Origin: Membranipora membranacea
Lineage: Eukaryota; Bryozoa; Gymnolaemata; Cheilostomatida; Membraniporidae
Assembly (NCBI GenBank): GCA_914767715.1
Contig: OU612066.1
Location: forward strand, 27,688,283 to 27,752,282
Reading direction: 5' to 3'
Length of the DNA stretch: 64,000 bases
In this document: positions 44,785 to 54,142 of the stretch, one piece after another
Numbering within the stretch: position 1 is the stretch's first letter
How the letters are laid out: each line of letters begins with the position of its first letter
Position numbers and translations under genes: made by a program
Notes under the pieces: generated by a model
The model's input: only the letters and a program-made list of their open reading frames with translations
Told to the model about the DNA's origin: nothing
The model's database searches: none

Positions 44785-47670
44785 TGGTAAATTTGGGTAG
44801 ATCGGCGTATATGGGGGAATTGTTGAGACTGTTGATGGTGCGCTCGGTGTCACCGTGCGTTGAGCACCACGTTCGACATCGGCCATTATGACATATTCTT
44901 TGAAAGAAGTCTGATCAGAAGCGTCTCTACATAGTGGTTCGAGTTCGTGGGCCTTGATTTCAGACAAATCATTGGTTGAACCACTGGTGGAACCTTCCGT
45001 ATGACCAACTGCTGCAACTAGACCCGAGACTTTTCTGAAACTACATAACCTACGAAGACAGCTGACTAAACCGCCAAAAGTTATGAGCGAGACTAAAATA
45101 TTGGAAGCCAAGGTCCAGAGTTCAAAGCCAGATGCGACATGACCACCGAAGAGAAAACTGAAATATGCACCTCCCAACAAGTTCTCTTTTGATTCAATCA
45201 CATTCTTCTCAAATGTGTGATACGGACCTGACTGCACCCCCATGGCCTCTAGTACCTTCTTCTGACGAGATAATGTGGCGAGTATCTCATTCAAATCGGA
45301 ATGAGATGAAAATCTCTGCCAGTCCATACGGTGGGCTTGGTTATAAATCGTCTCGTGAACATGAATTGGATGAGCGCCTAAGGATAAGCCTGGTATCCTT
45401 AAGTCCTCGGACAAAACAGCTTCTGTCAAGGAGCCATTATGGTCGTACCACATGATCCTACCTTCAAGTCGTAAGGCCACCTTTGGTCTAGAACTACATA
45501 AAACATGAATGCTCTGCCGATAAACCACGTTGTCGGTGGGATCTAGAAAGCCTGTATGGGTTGATGTGCCGATGGTAATATTTATGGGTAAGAACTGGGT
45601 GCAGTTGTCTTTTTCCATGGGTAAAAATGTATAATTACTGATCTCAGTACAGGGATAAACCTGTAGAAATCCCTGACCAGCTTCTGCTCTTATATTGCTA
45701 TGGCCAAGTATGTGTCTGGCTACACTCGTAGGATGATGTTCAGCGAGAACAGTCAGTGTTCTCAATGCTTGTGCCATATTGTTGCAGGTATATTTGTACG
45801 ACGCCCAGTAAAGATTCGTTTCTGATTGAGCAAGCTTATAGGCGAGGGGTTGTACCATTATACTGAAGGCGGCAGCCATGCCACTACCGATTTGTACCTC
45901 CGGTTGTGCGCGTACGATTTCTATGGAATCGCTCAACATTTTGTTAACCCGGGAAGTCAAGTTTTGGGTTGATAGGTCTGTCGTATTGAAGGAGACTACT
46001 AAACCTTGATCCGATTTTAGAATCGGTGCCTTGGTGCATGAATTGGTTGGTCTGATTCCATGGTCGTAAAAGGTAAGGGCTATATCCTCAGCTGAGCTGA
46101 TGAAGTGATTGTCCAAATACCTTCCCTCGACTTCAAACCATTCCTCATATTTACAGAAATTCTCCTGTTGTGAGTTCCATACTAAAATGGACTCATCATC
46201 CAATCTGCACTGGCCCCATTCGAACTTGCAATGTGACACGTCACCAGCGCTGCTCGAGAAACTTGCATCTCCGTAACGCTTGAACACGGTGGCCGTGATG
46301 TAGCTACATTGCTTGTATGAAAAATTGTGCCACTTACAACAATATACATACGATATGTCCGCAGAGTTCCTGGTGGAGTATACTCCATCTCCACCGTAGA
46401 GTTTTCCCTCACTGCATTTACTGGTCCGAACCATTTCTCTACACTCTGACGCAGTGACAGAAAGTGCTGAGTTGGATACCTTTTTGTCCCTCACATCAGT
46501 GAAGAATGAAATTTGAGTGGAAACAGTGAACTCAGTTTTCATACACTGGATGGCATCTACTCTCCACTCGACTGAGTTTTCCGTATATACCATTGCTTTG
46601 ATCGGGACTGGTTCGTGTGTATTACTTGTGTCGGGTCCGGTATCGCATTTGTAATCATACGAGAACCTGTGAATGTCCGGTAATGCCAACTCAGAAGAAC
46701 TACATACAAGAGGTCGTTCTGCATAAACAGGGCCGGTAGCGTTTAATGGAGTGTAGTTCCTTGTCGAGTTCTGGTTAGAGGCTGTCACTCCCCCGAGTAG
46801 ACAGCAGAAGGTTAGAGCAGCTAGTGTCACCATCTGGATGGTTGCCAGCTGCTTAACCTTCTTAGCCTTGGCCTTGGGTCTCCTGGTCGACCTGACCTGG
46901 TGTACCTGCTGGCCAACCTCGACAGACTCCTCATTAGCCATGACGAAGTTGACGAAATCGTCGTCCTCCATCTGGCTAACGGCATTCACTTTATTATACT
47001 CTGGACATTGTTTCCTAATATGGCCCCATTGTTTGCAGTGGCCACATTGATCTTTACCGTGAGTACGAGGTGTTTGTTGGGAGTGGTCAGCCTGCGCACC
47101 CTTGTTCCATTGTTGATGCTGGCCGTACCCTCTGTTTTGGTTACCGTGGTTGTTGTATCGATCATTGCGATACCCACCATGGTTATTGTAATTATTATTG
47201 TAATAACCGTTTCTGTTTTGATTGTTGTTGTAGTATCCGTTTCTATTTTGGTTGTTGTGGTAGCCCTGACCTCTACCCCGCATCCGACCTCTATTCTGGT
47301 AGTTTTGAGGCACTCTGGTCTGATTTTGCACCAGATTCTTAAGGTGCGACACCTCTTTGTTGAGTGAAGTCAAACTGTCTTTGACCTGGAGCACAGTTTC
47401 CTCCTCCTCTGACTCGTCATCGGCGTTGACACCACAAACTTTCTCGTTCGCTGCCTTCTGATAGTCTAACGCCTCTAACCGAGCAGCCTCTTTCCTTGCC
47501 CCCTCTAATGTTTTTACATTCTTCTTGACTAGAGCGTCTTTTAAAGAGGGTTTCATATGATCTATGAATAGACCTGAAAGTAGTTTTTCGTCCCTAGGAC
47601 CGTCACTGTATGAGTAATTAACGGCCTCCATGAATTCTCCGTAATATTCTAGAACTGACTTTTTCCCCAT
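44779..47670 (-). CDS. Gag carboxyl part (zinc knuckle) fused to an env-like glycoprotein
   Basis: 963 residues. The first 200 complete gag: capsid-like helices, then an Asn/Gly/Tyr/Arg-rich stretch and one CCHC zinc knuckle from Cys209 (CGHC...GH...C). A basic segment (STRRPKAKAKKVKQ) leads into a signal/anchor-like hydrophobic run (LATIQMVTLAALTFCCLLGG, about 275-298). Next comes a Cys-rich ectodomain of about 550 residues with around ten N-glycosylation sequons. A membrane anchor lies near 851-872, and a tail ends in YPNL-P-Q before TGA 44779. The layout matches an enveloped-virus glycoprotein, although I cannot name its fusion class. It shares one frame with the nucleocapsid and with the pol that follows, so it would be released by proteolysis or made by internal initiation or splicing. 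A cellular membrane protein captured by the element is an alternative. Confidence 0.7.
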   Translation of the reverse strand: MGKKSVLEYYGEFMEAVNYSYSDGPRDEKLLSGLFIDHMKPSLKDALVKKNVKTLEGARKEAARLEALDYQKAANEKVCGVNADDESEEEETVLQVKDSLTSLNKEVSHLKNLVQNQTRVPQNYQNRGRMRGRGQGYHNNQNRNGYYNNNQNRNGYYNNNYNNHGGYRNDRYNNHGNQNRGYGQHQQWNKGAQADHSQQTPRTHGKDQCGHCKQWGHIRKQCPEYNKVNAVSQMEDDDFVNFVMANEESVEVGQQVHQVRSTRRPKAKAKKVKQLATIQMVTLAALTFCCLLGGVTASNQNSTRNYTPLNATGPVYAERPLVCSSSELALPDIHRFSYDYKCDTGPDTSNTHEPVPIKAMVYTENSVEWRVDAIQCMKTEFTVSTQISFFTDVRDKKVSNSALSVTASECREMVRTSKCSEGKLYGGDGVYSTRNSADISYVYCCKWHNFSYKQCSYITATVFKRYGDASFSSSAGDVSHCKFEWGQCRLDDESILVWNSQQENFCKYEEWFEVEGRYLDNHFISSAEDIALTFYDHGIRPTNSCTKAPILKSDQGLVVSFNTTDLSTQNLTSRVNKMLSDSIEIVRAQPEVQIGSGMAAAFSIMVQPLAYKLAQSETNLYWASYKYTCNNMAQALRTLTVLAEHHPTSVARHILGHSNIRAEAGQGFLQVYPCTEISNYTFLPMEKDNCTQFLPINITIGTSTHTGFLDPTDNVVYRQSIHVLCSSRPKVALRLEGRIMWYDHNGSLTEAVLSEDLRIPGLSLGAHPIHVHETIYNQAHRMDWQRFSSHSDLNEILATLSRQKKVLEAMGVQSGPYHTFEKNVIESKENLLGGAYFSFLFGGHVASGFELWTLASNILVSLITFGGLVSCLRRLCSFRKVSGLVAAVGHTEGSTSGSTNDLSEIKAHELEPLCRDASDQTSFKEYVIMADVERGAQRTVTPSAPSTVSTIPPYTPIYPNLPQ

Positions 47671-47726
47671 TTTTATCAGCCAGACCTGCTTAGCACTAGT
47701 TGCAAACTCATCATTGAGCTTAACTT

Positions 47727-48638
47727 TCAGCTTGTGAAATTTCCTGATAGGTGGGGGTCTGTTCGAAGCAGATTTTTGTATACCTGGTAGGCCCCGCCGT
47801 CAAGGGCTTCCACTAGAAATTGAGCTTTCTGCTGCTCATCTAGTTGGAGAGTCACCATACTCCGTTCCCATTTTTCAATAAATGCCTCCCAGTTTTCCCC
47901 AGCAGTGCCCTTGAATTTCTCCGTTTTGGGGGTCTCACGCGATATAATCACATTCGATTTTTGTTTTAGCCATTCGGACGGTAATGACAGGTTTGGTGAG
48001 GAGGGAGCAATCCTTGTTCTAACTGTTGGGACTGGAGGTATAGAGGGAAGAACACTACTTTGGGTAGATTGGCTGGCTTGACCATACAACGCCTGGTCAG
48101 TAGAGGTAGGTGGCATACTGGTAAGGTTGAGTTGTTCTTCAAAAGAACGTCTCAACTGCTCCTGTTGCCTTTTGAACTGTTCTTGCTGGTGATTCATTTC
48201 CCGCAACATCTCAGCCTGACTTTGCTGGAATGAACGTTGTTGTTTCAACATTTCCTCCTGCAATTTAGACTGCTGTTGCTCATGCTCCTTGGCCTGGTTT
48301 ATCATATGATTCTGCAATTCTGCTTGAGCTTTCCTCATATTTTCCTGCTGTTCCTCGCGGAATGCCTGTTCCAAAAAGGCCCTCTGGTCTTCCAAATCCC
48401 TCCTGTGGTTCTCTTCGGCTGACCTCAGCCTTGACAGCTCCTCCTCTCTCTGGTGGGTTAACTCTCTGAGCGATTGCCTCTCGATCAGCTGTTGTCCCTG
48501 TGTTGGTGGTGTTAACATCGACATCGGAGTATGTTCCCTAAATCCAAAGCCACTGATGCTTCGATCAGCACCGGTGCTCATATCTCTCCTTGCAGGTCTA
48601 TCCCTTGTAGGTGAAGCGGGCGATTCGTTGTCAGACAT
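47727..48638 (-). CDS. Gag, amino-terminal part
   Basis: 303 residues starting at ATG 48638. The N-terminus is Ser/Pro/Arg-rich. Residues of about 55-175 form a long Glu/Gln/Arg-rich coiled coil (LSRLRSAEENHRRDLEDQ and following). The C-terminal 70 residues contain KTEKFKGTAGENWEAFIEKW, typical of the retrotransposon gag (capsid-like) domain. The frame ends at TGA 47727 just after a C5 run (plus-strand G5 at 47753-47757). Capsid-like sequence continues in another frame towards 47670, so this is a one-base break within gag, from mutation or sequencing error. The role is virus-like particle assembly. Confidence 0.85.
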   Translation of the reverse strand: MSDNESPASPTRDRPARRDMSTGADRSISGFGFREHTPMSMLTPPTQGQQLIERQSLRELTHQREEELSRLRSAEENHRRDLEDQRAFLEQAFREEQQENMRKAQAELQNHMINQAKEHEQQQSKLQEEMLKQQRSFQQSQAEMLREMNHQQEQFKRQQEQLRRSFEEQLNLTSMPPTSTDQALYGQASQSTQSSVLPSIPPVPTVRTRIAPSSPNLSLPSEWLKQKSNVIISRETPKTEKFKGTAGENWEAFIEKWERSMVTLQLDEQQKAQFLVEALDGGAYQVYKNLLRTDPHLSGNFTS

Positions 48639-49640
48639 TCTCTTGGGTGAAGAGGAATTGATTGAAGTTTAATTGCTCGAATAATATAGGCGTATCAACG
48701 TTTGATATTAGATGCTTGATGTTAGATTTCACGTCGAATTTGATTAACGCTTTTCGGCTGAGTGCACTCGGTTGTCGGGTTTTTAACGAGTCGGTAGCTT
48801 ATAAACGATTAATGATGTGCGGGTTTTATTGCGTTGATAGCCCCTTTAATTGCCTGATCGACAGTGATTATAAAATTTTATTGCCTTGTAATTGTGATGA
48901 GGCCGCTTGCCAGAGCTGAGATTGTGTAATCAGGAACTGTAGAAAAATCTTTTTCTAATGTAGTAGTAATATTTTTCTGGTGTGTAATATATTTTTGTTG
49001 ATAAACGCTTGCTCTGCTGCGCTGTTTGGCAAAAATATCCGCGGATCCGCGTTAGAGAATCTCTCTTGAGAGTAAAAACTTCCGAAAAAGGAATGTATAC
49101 CACAATGTATGTTGTATGTAACAAAAATGGATGTGTTTGTGACTTAATCAATATTGCACAAAATATTGTTTTACCCTGCAATAGTGTGCAGAAATGCTCT
49201 TTGTTAGCACTTTTTCAATCTAGTCTACTCTACTACGTCAATTTGATTTGCGTCTTGTTTCTCTGCGGCCCAGCAGATTCAGATCCTCCCAGAACTTCAC
49301 GATCAAGCTCCTGGTAGATCACCAACAAATAACGTCAAATCAAAAAGGGGCCTGACGTGCAGGTGAAAATGTTCTGTGTTGTGACCTAACACCGGGTCAA
49401 AAAACACAGAATTCTAGCTAGTAAAATGGACAAAAATACGTCCAACAAAGCTCCAGTCAATTAGTGACGAGCAAGATATATCTAGGCCTTTACTGTGGGT
49501 GCTTGCTTGGCATGCGAGAGCATGGAACTGAGGCAGCTCTACCAAATGAACTACCTGAATTTAGTAATTCTGACAATCAAGATATATTGATATCTGATGA
49601 TAATTATATAATTTAACTCACTTTATATTTCTGTTTGTAG
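48639..49640. other. 5' region of the Gypsy-like element and flank; no LTR recognised
   Basis: This should contain the leader and 5' LTR of the element. I found no stretch repeated near 39,840-40,837 and no certain primer-binding site. On the minus strand a TGGTGATC that could begin one lies near 49,330, but without an LTR boundary I do not call it. Open frames on both strands carry no known motif. Confidence 0.35.
49497..49557 (-). repeat. tRNA-like 5' half (A-box remnant)
   Basis: On the minus strand the sequence reads gtagttcatttggtagagc, very close to a tRNA D-arm/A box, followed by an anticodon-arm-like stretch. No B box (T arm) follows. It is therefore a partial tRNA or the head of a SINE, not a functional tRNA gene. 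Confidence 0.35.
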
Positions 49641-49792
49641 AACTTGAATTCCGCCAACAGGACTTCTTCTATATAGAACTGTACTCGTCTGTCTCTAGAT
49701 ACTCGTCAGTAGCTGTAGAGCCGTCCGATTGTACGTCTGTCTTGGTTGATGGTTACCGTGAAAAAGCCAAGATCACAGTACACGTATGCTGA
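49641..49792 (+). other. Orphan exon-like segment
   Basis: After a good acceptor (ttctgtttgtag at 49640) a frame of 49 codons is open to TGA 49790-49792. It contains FFYIELYSSVSRYSSVAVE and a Cys near the end, a strand-rich pattern with some likeness to extracellular beta domains. A donor-like gtatgc (49784) lies just before the stop. I found no partner exons, so it may be a relic or a terminal exon. Confidence 0.3.
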
Positions 49793-49799
49793 TTACCGG

Positions 49800-50889
49800 T
49801 AAGCCCAGCCCTTCTCTCTATAGTATGAGATCTTCACAGAGTTGCTGTAAAATACTGGGCAGAGGGTGTAATATTCTGTAACGTCTTAAATCTACAGTCT
49901 ATAGGGCTGACGTGTACTGCTAGTCCATATTTGGAAGTGTGTAGCGAAAGCGAAAATTGTGCAATAGCTATAAGCTACGTAAGTGTAAGGACAGGATACC
50001 CTAGGTTGATCACAGGATATCCATTGAGACATTAATGGTCCCGAAATTATAATAAGGTCTATTAAACATCCGTCTGTCAAACATCTGTCTGTCGATTAAA
50101 CATTCTATACTGACATTTGATTAGCATTGGTATTAGCATTAGTAGGATGTGTAATTAATCATAGAATCAGCTTATGCCTTATTTATCAAAAAGTACATCG
50201 TACATTGATAAAAGGTTTAACCGTTGCTTTAACAAACAAGATGAGCTATAAGCCCTAAATATTAAGTTTATATGGTTAAATAAATGACTGTCCTTGTTGG
50301 ACTGTTCTGAATACCAATAACTGTCTAGTATTTGCTATTGTTGATATAATAAGTCTACAGGTAAACTGAAAGTAACATTATGATGTGTAACAAGGATAAT
50401 GAAAGCATGGTATCATAAATTGCATGAATAAGATGAAAAAAGAAAAGAAGAAACAGAGAGTGGCAAACAAAAATACAAGTTAACAACATTAGGTAGGATT
50501 AAATGATAATGGTTCATGAGGCTTGGTTGATTTAGTTACAAATGTATGAAAAATAGTTAAAAAGGCTGATTTGCCTAGGTTTGATCTAAATGAGGGTTTA
50601 ATTATTGCACAGTTGCTACGAAGTGAGCGTGTATGTCTGTTTGATTTGCTAACGAGATGAAGTATGTGCTTGGATGCACGGCCTTTATGGACCCATGATT
50701 TGACAAAATTGTGAAAAAGAAAATTCCTTCTACTGTGGAGAGGATGTTAATTTAGGAGCAAGCGGCCAGATGTGACAGAAAATTGTTTGGGGGCTGAAGT
50801 TATGATTCTGATTGCTTTATTTCGTACTTTTTCTAATGTATCTGTATTTTTGGCTAAACCATCAAGGTATAATGATGAGCAGTATTCTA
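49800..50889. other. Intergenic DNA and presumed 3' end of the LINE
   Basis: No gene seen in 49,800-50,400. The part adjoining 50,889 is the expected 3' region of the minus-strand LINE. No poly(A)-type tail (plus-strand T run) marks its end clearly. Confidence 0.35.
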
Positions 50890-53353
50890 CTATAGTGATT
50901 TGTAAGTCTTCAATGAGTTTTCTACCTTCATGAGTTTTTTTAGTTTTGATAACAAGTAGACCATTTTGTTTGCTTTAGAGGCGGTGGCATTAGCCTGAGG
51001 GGTTAAACTAAGTTCTGAATCAAGAATAACTCCAAGAAGATTGAGTGAATGCTTGGATTCTATTTTCAAATTGTTTATTTGGATTTGGTAAAAATCTTCT
51101 ACTTTCCTATTTGAGAAAATACAGTATTGAGTTTTGGATAAGTTGAGTTGAAGGAGATTGTTTGAATACCAATTCGATACTTCTCTCATCAATGACTCAG
51201 ATTTATCCATTAAGGTAGGGATATCTGCTGCTGTGCAGTAAATAACGGTGTCAGCAGCGTAAGCGAATGCAGTTTTGTGCTTGTTAAGGAGATCATTGAT
51301 AGCAAGATTGAATAAGATTGGACCTAGCACACTTCCTTGGGGTACTCCACATGTAATCGGTAGTGCACTGAACTGATCATGATCAACTTTCATGATTTGG
51401 GTTCGATGTGAAAGATAGGATGTAAATCATTTTGTTGTTGACTCTGCAAAATTTAGTCGCTTTAGAGTGTGGATGAGTTGTCCATGATTAATAGTGTCAA
51501 ATGGTTTACGTACGTCCAAAGAGAGTGCACCTATGAAATTCGGTGGAGGGTTGTCTAGCGTTGTTCTCCAATTTTGTAAAAGAGAAAGTAGTAACTGTTC
51601 ACTAGAATGGTGCTTACGAAAACCGAATTGTCGATCTGAGAGTATTCCATGTGTTTCGATAAAGGTCATAATTTGAATTTTCCTATCTAGCTCAGACACC
51701 TTTGATATGATTGGCAGACTGGAAATTGGTCTGTAATTGCAAGGGTCTGTTTTATCGCCCTTCTTAAAGAGTGGGGTGACCAGGGCTGTTTTTAGGCAGT
51801 CAGGGAATATTGATTTCTTGTAGCATTCGTTAATGATCAGGGCTATGGGAAGAGCTAATAGGTCTGCAACAGTTTGGTACAGGGAAGCTGGAAACATGGT
51901 CAAGCCACCACGTTTATTTGGTTTGAGGGACTTTATCAGTTTGTAGACTCAGGATCGATCTTAGGAATAAAAACCGATTGTCCAGGGACCGTGGTGAAAT
52001 ATCTATTAAGGGCATTTGCCTTGTCAGAGTTTGAGGTGTAGGTAGAGTTTTGATAGCTAATTTTCTCGATTTGATCAGAGGATTTCTTCTTTCCTGTCAG
52101 TGATTTCAGGCAGGTGAAAAAACTTTTTTCATCTTTAGATAACGAGTCATTTATAAAGTCTTTCTTAGCATTCCTAATTTTATTTGTAACAAAGTTTCGA
52201 AACTTGTTGAACTGTTTGACTTGCGCTGTAGCTGGATTTGGTATATCCTTGAATACCCTCTTGTGAAATTTGTTTCTTAAATTAATGAGATGCTGAATAT
52301 CAGGGAAAAGCCACTGGTTTTTAGCCCCTCGCACTCTTTTTGTTTTAACTGGAGCATGCTTGTCAATCAGGTCAGAGATAAAGTTTTCAATATTTTCCAT
52401 GCGGTGATGCAATGATTTGTTCATGTCAGTTGCTGTTTGCAGTAGTGGAAGTTTCGAACAGTCATTATAAAATTCCTCATGATTAATGCTGTGAATATTT
52501 CTGGTTCTAATTAGTTTGAGTGGCTGTTTTATAGCATGATGTTGATTATTTACTAAGTATGTGGCATAGTGATCAGAAATTGATCTATCGCATGTCAGGA
52601 TCTTGCAACTATTAATGCTAATGTCACTGTTCACATAGTTGTGGTCTAATAAGCTTTCTCTCCCTAAATGGCTAATGTATGAAATCCTATTGACTTGCTG
52701 TAATAGCCCTGCAGACATGAAGCTCTGCTCTAAATGTGTTTTTTCGTTTGATGAGGAATTCCAATTAATATTAAAATCTCCTAGTAGTATAAACTTATGG
52801 CCAACATATTGGTTTTGATGTAGAATTGAGCTCATCATTGTAATGAATTCGGTTTTTTTAGCATCAGGGGAAAGATAAATTGATCCGATGATGTAGCCGT
52901 GTTGGTTGTTTGTGGAAGGTATTTTATCCAAACCGAGTCACAAAATTTGGACAGTTTAACACTTAATGGACTTATTATAGAGAATTTATATGAAGATTTT
53001 ACAAAGAGCGCAGCACCACCTCTCCGGGTTTTGGTTGTAGATTTTCTGTCACATCTAGCTATTGAGAATCCAGGCAAGTCAACAAGACTATTTGGAATAT
53101 CAGGAGTGAGCCATGTTTCAGAAACAGAAAAAATGTCGGTTGACTTAAAAAGATTGAGGCTTTCATATTAAAACATCTTTTTATATAATGACCTTACGTT
53201 GTGATGTAGAAGTCTCAAATTGTTGCTGGATGCAGGCTTCATGTCAGATAGGGAGCTAATAGTATTCCATATGCGGTTATGGTAGCAGAGACTTTGTTCA
53301 TAAATGTTAGACGAGTTTGTTGATGCTTGGTTTCTTACGCTTAGATTAGCCAT
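50890..53353 (-). pseudogene. LINE ORF2: endonuclease and reverse transcriptase, degenerate
   Basis: Begins near ATG 53353. The apurinic-type endonuclease starts LLHHNVRSLYKK and is cut by an in-frame stop at 53168. It goes on with RRGGAALFVKS and ILLGDFNINWN (frame change near 52,880), then LLDHNYV and SDHYATYLV. Reverse transcriptase motifs are PLFKKGDKTDPCNYRPISSL, a DxxxxFDTINH motif, CGVPQGSVLGPILF and FAYAADTV. The catalytic YADD box reads YAAD, so an essential Asp is lost. There is another frame change at about 51,920 and an in-frame TGA at 51427-51429. Non-functional copy. Confidence 0.88.
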
Positions 53354-54126
53354 TGTAGGTCCTGGGAGGGAAGACGTACGGTTTCTCTACTCGAAACAAA
53401 AGCTGATGCTTGTTAAAGGTAATGCCGTTTGCCAGTGCATTTCCTAGCTGTGTTTCATCATTGAAGTTTACTTTTACAGTTCGTAGAGGGTTAGTGCCAT
53501 CTTTGGTCCTCATTCGGTACACTGTAGCGTCTTTGAATACTGTTTGGACCTCTTGTAGGAGGTCTTCATTGATTATGTAAATAGGAACATCTTTGATGAT
53601 GCCAACATGTTGGTTGAATGGGTCGTCTGGCTGATGAGCCTCCAAGTGCTTCAGCTTCCCATTTTTTTATTATTATATCTACTTTTTCAGGTTTTTTTAT
53701 CTGTATTATGAATTTTGGGTCTGCCGAGTTGAACTTGTATCGCTTGATAAAGTCAATCATCGTTGGTCCATTTAATTTGCCGATTGCTTTTCTCACGTCA
53801 TCCTGACTGATTGACGTGAAGTCCTGTTTTGTACTATGTATTATAAAGCATTTTTCAAGGTCGGATTCAGGGGTAGATTTGTCAGTATATTGACTTTTTG
53901 GTGGTTGTGTACGGCGCTGATCTTGACGTTGTTGTTGTGTTTGTTGCTGCTGTTGTTGCTGCTGTTGTTGCTGCTTTTGTTGCTGTTGTTGCTGTTGCTG
54001 TTGTTGCTGTTGCTGCTGTTGTTGTGTCTGTTGAGGTTGTTCTCGTTGGTTGAGAGATTGGTGATATTGGTTTCTTTGTTCAGTGAAAGATGACTTAGGC
54101 GGAATCGGTGGTTGGATATTTCTCAT
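53346..54126 (-). pseudogene. LINE ORF1 with polyglutamine tract, frame-shifted
   Basis: Starts at ATG 54126. Residues of about 30-75 are almost all Gln (plus-strand ctg/ttg repeats at 53,935-54,030). Next comes a nucleic-acid-binding-like region (ISQDDVRKAIGKLNGPTMID), then a one-base frame change at about 53,645. It continues to 53346 with IINEDLLQEVQTVFKDATVY and TVKVNFND, an RRM-like or CTD-like pattern. Likely an RNA-binding chaperone of the retrotransposon. Confidence 0.7.
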
Positions 54127-54142
54127 TACTGCCTGACAATAA

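Larger units (their letters stand above)
40838..48638 (-). mobile_element. Ty3/Gypsy-like retroelement with gag-env-pol order
   Basis: On the minus strand the order is gag amino part (48638-47727), gag zinc-knuckle part fused to an env-like glycoprotein (47670-44779), a TGA, protease and start of reverse transcriptase (44778-43564), then the rest of RT, RNase H and integrase (to 40838). Two one-base frame changes break it, both at homopolymers: a G5 run at 47753-47757 and an A4 run at 43581-43584 (plus-strand coordinates). All key catalytic motifs of pol remain apart from a variant protease box. LTRs and a primer-binding site were not identified. Env normally follows pol, so the middle position is unusual. 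Confidence 0.85.

Noticed and set aside
46900-47367. 155-residue plus-strand ORF rich in Val/Ile
   Set aside because: Antisense of the Asn/Gly/Tyr-rich gag nucleocapsid region; low-complexity shadow.
49497-49557. Functional tRNA gene on the minus strand
   Set aside because: Only the D-arm/A-box half is recognisable; no T arm follows.
53836-54093. Plus-strand polyleucine ORF
   Set aside because: Antisense of the glutamine run in LINE ORF1.
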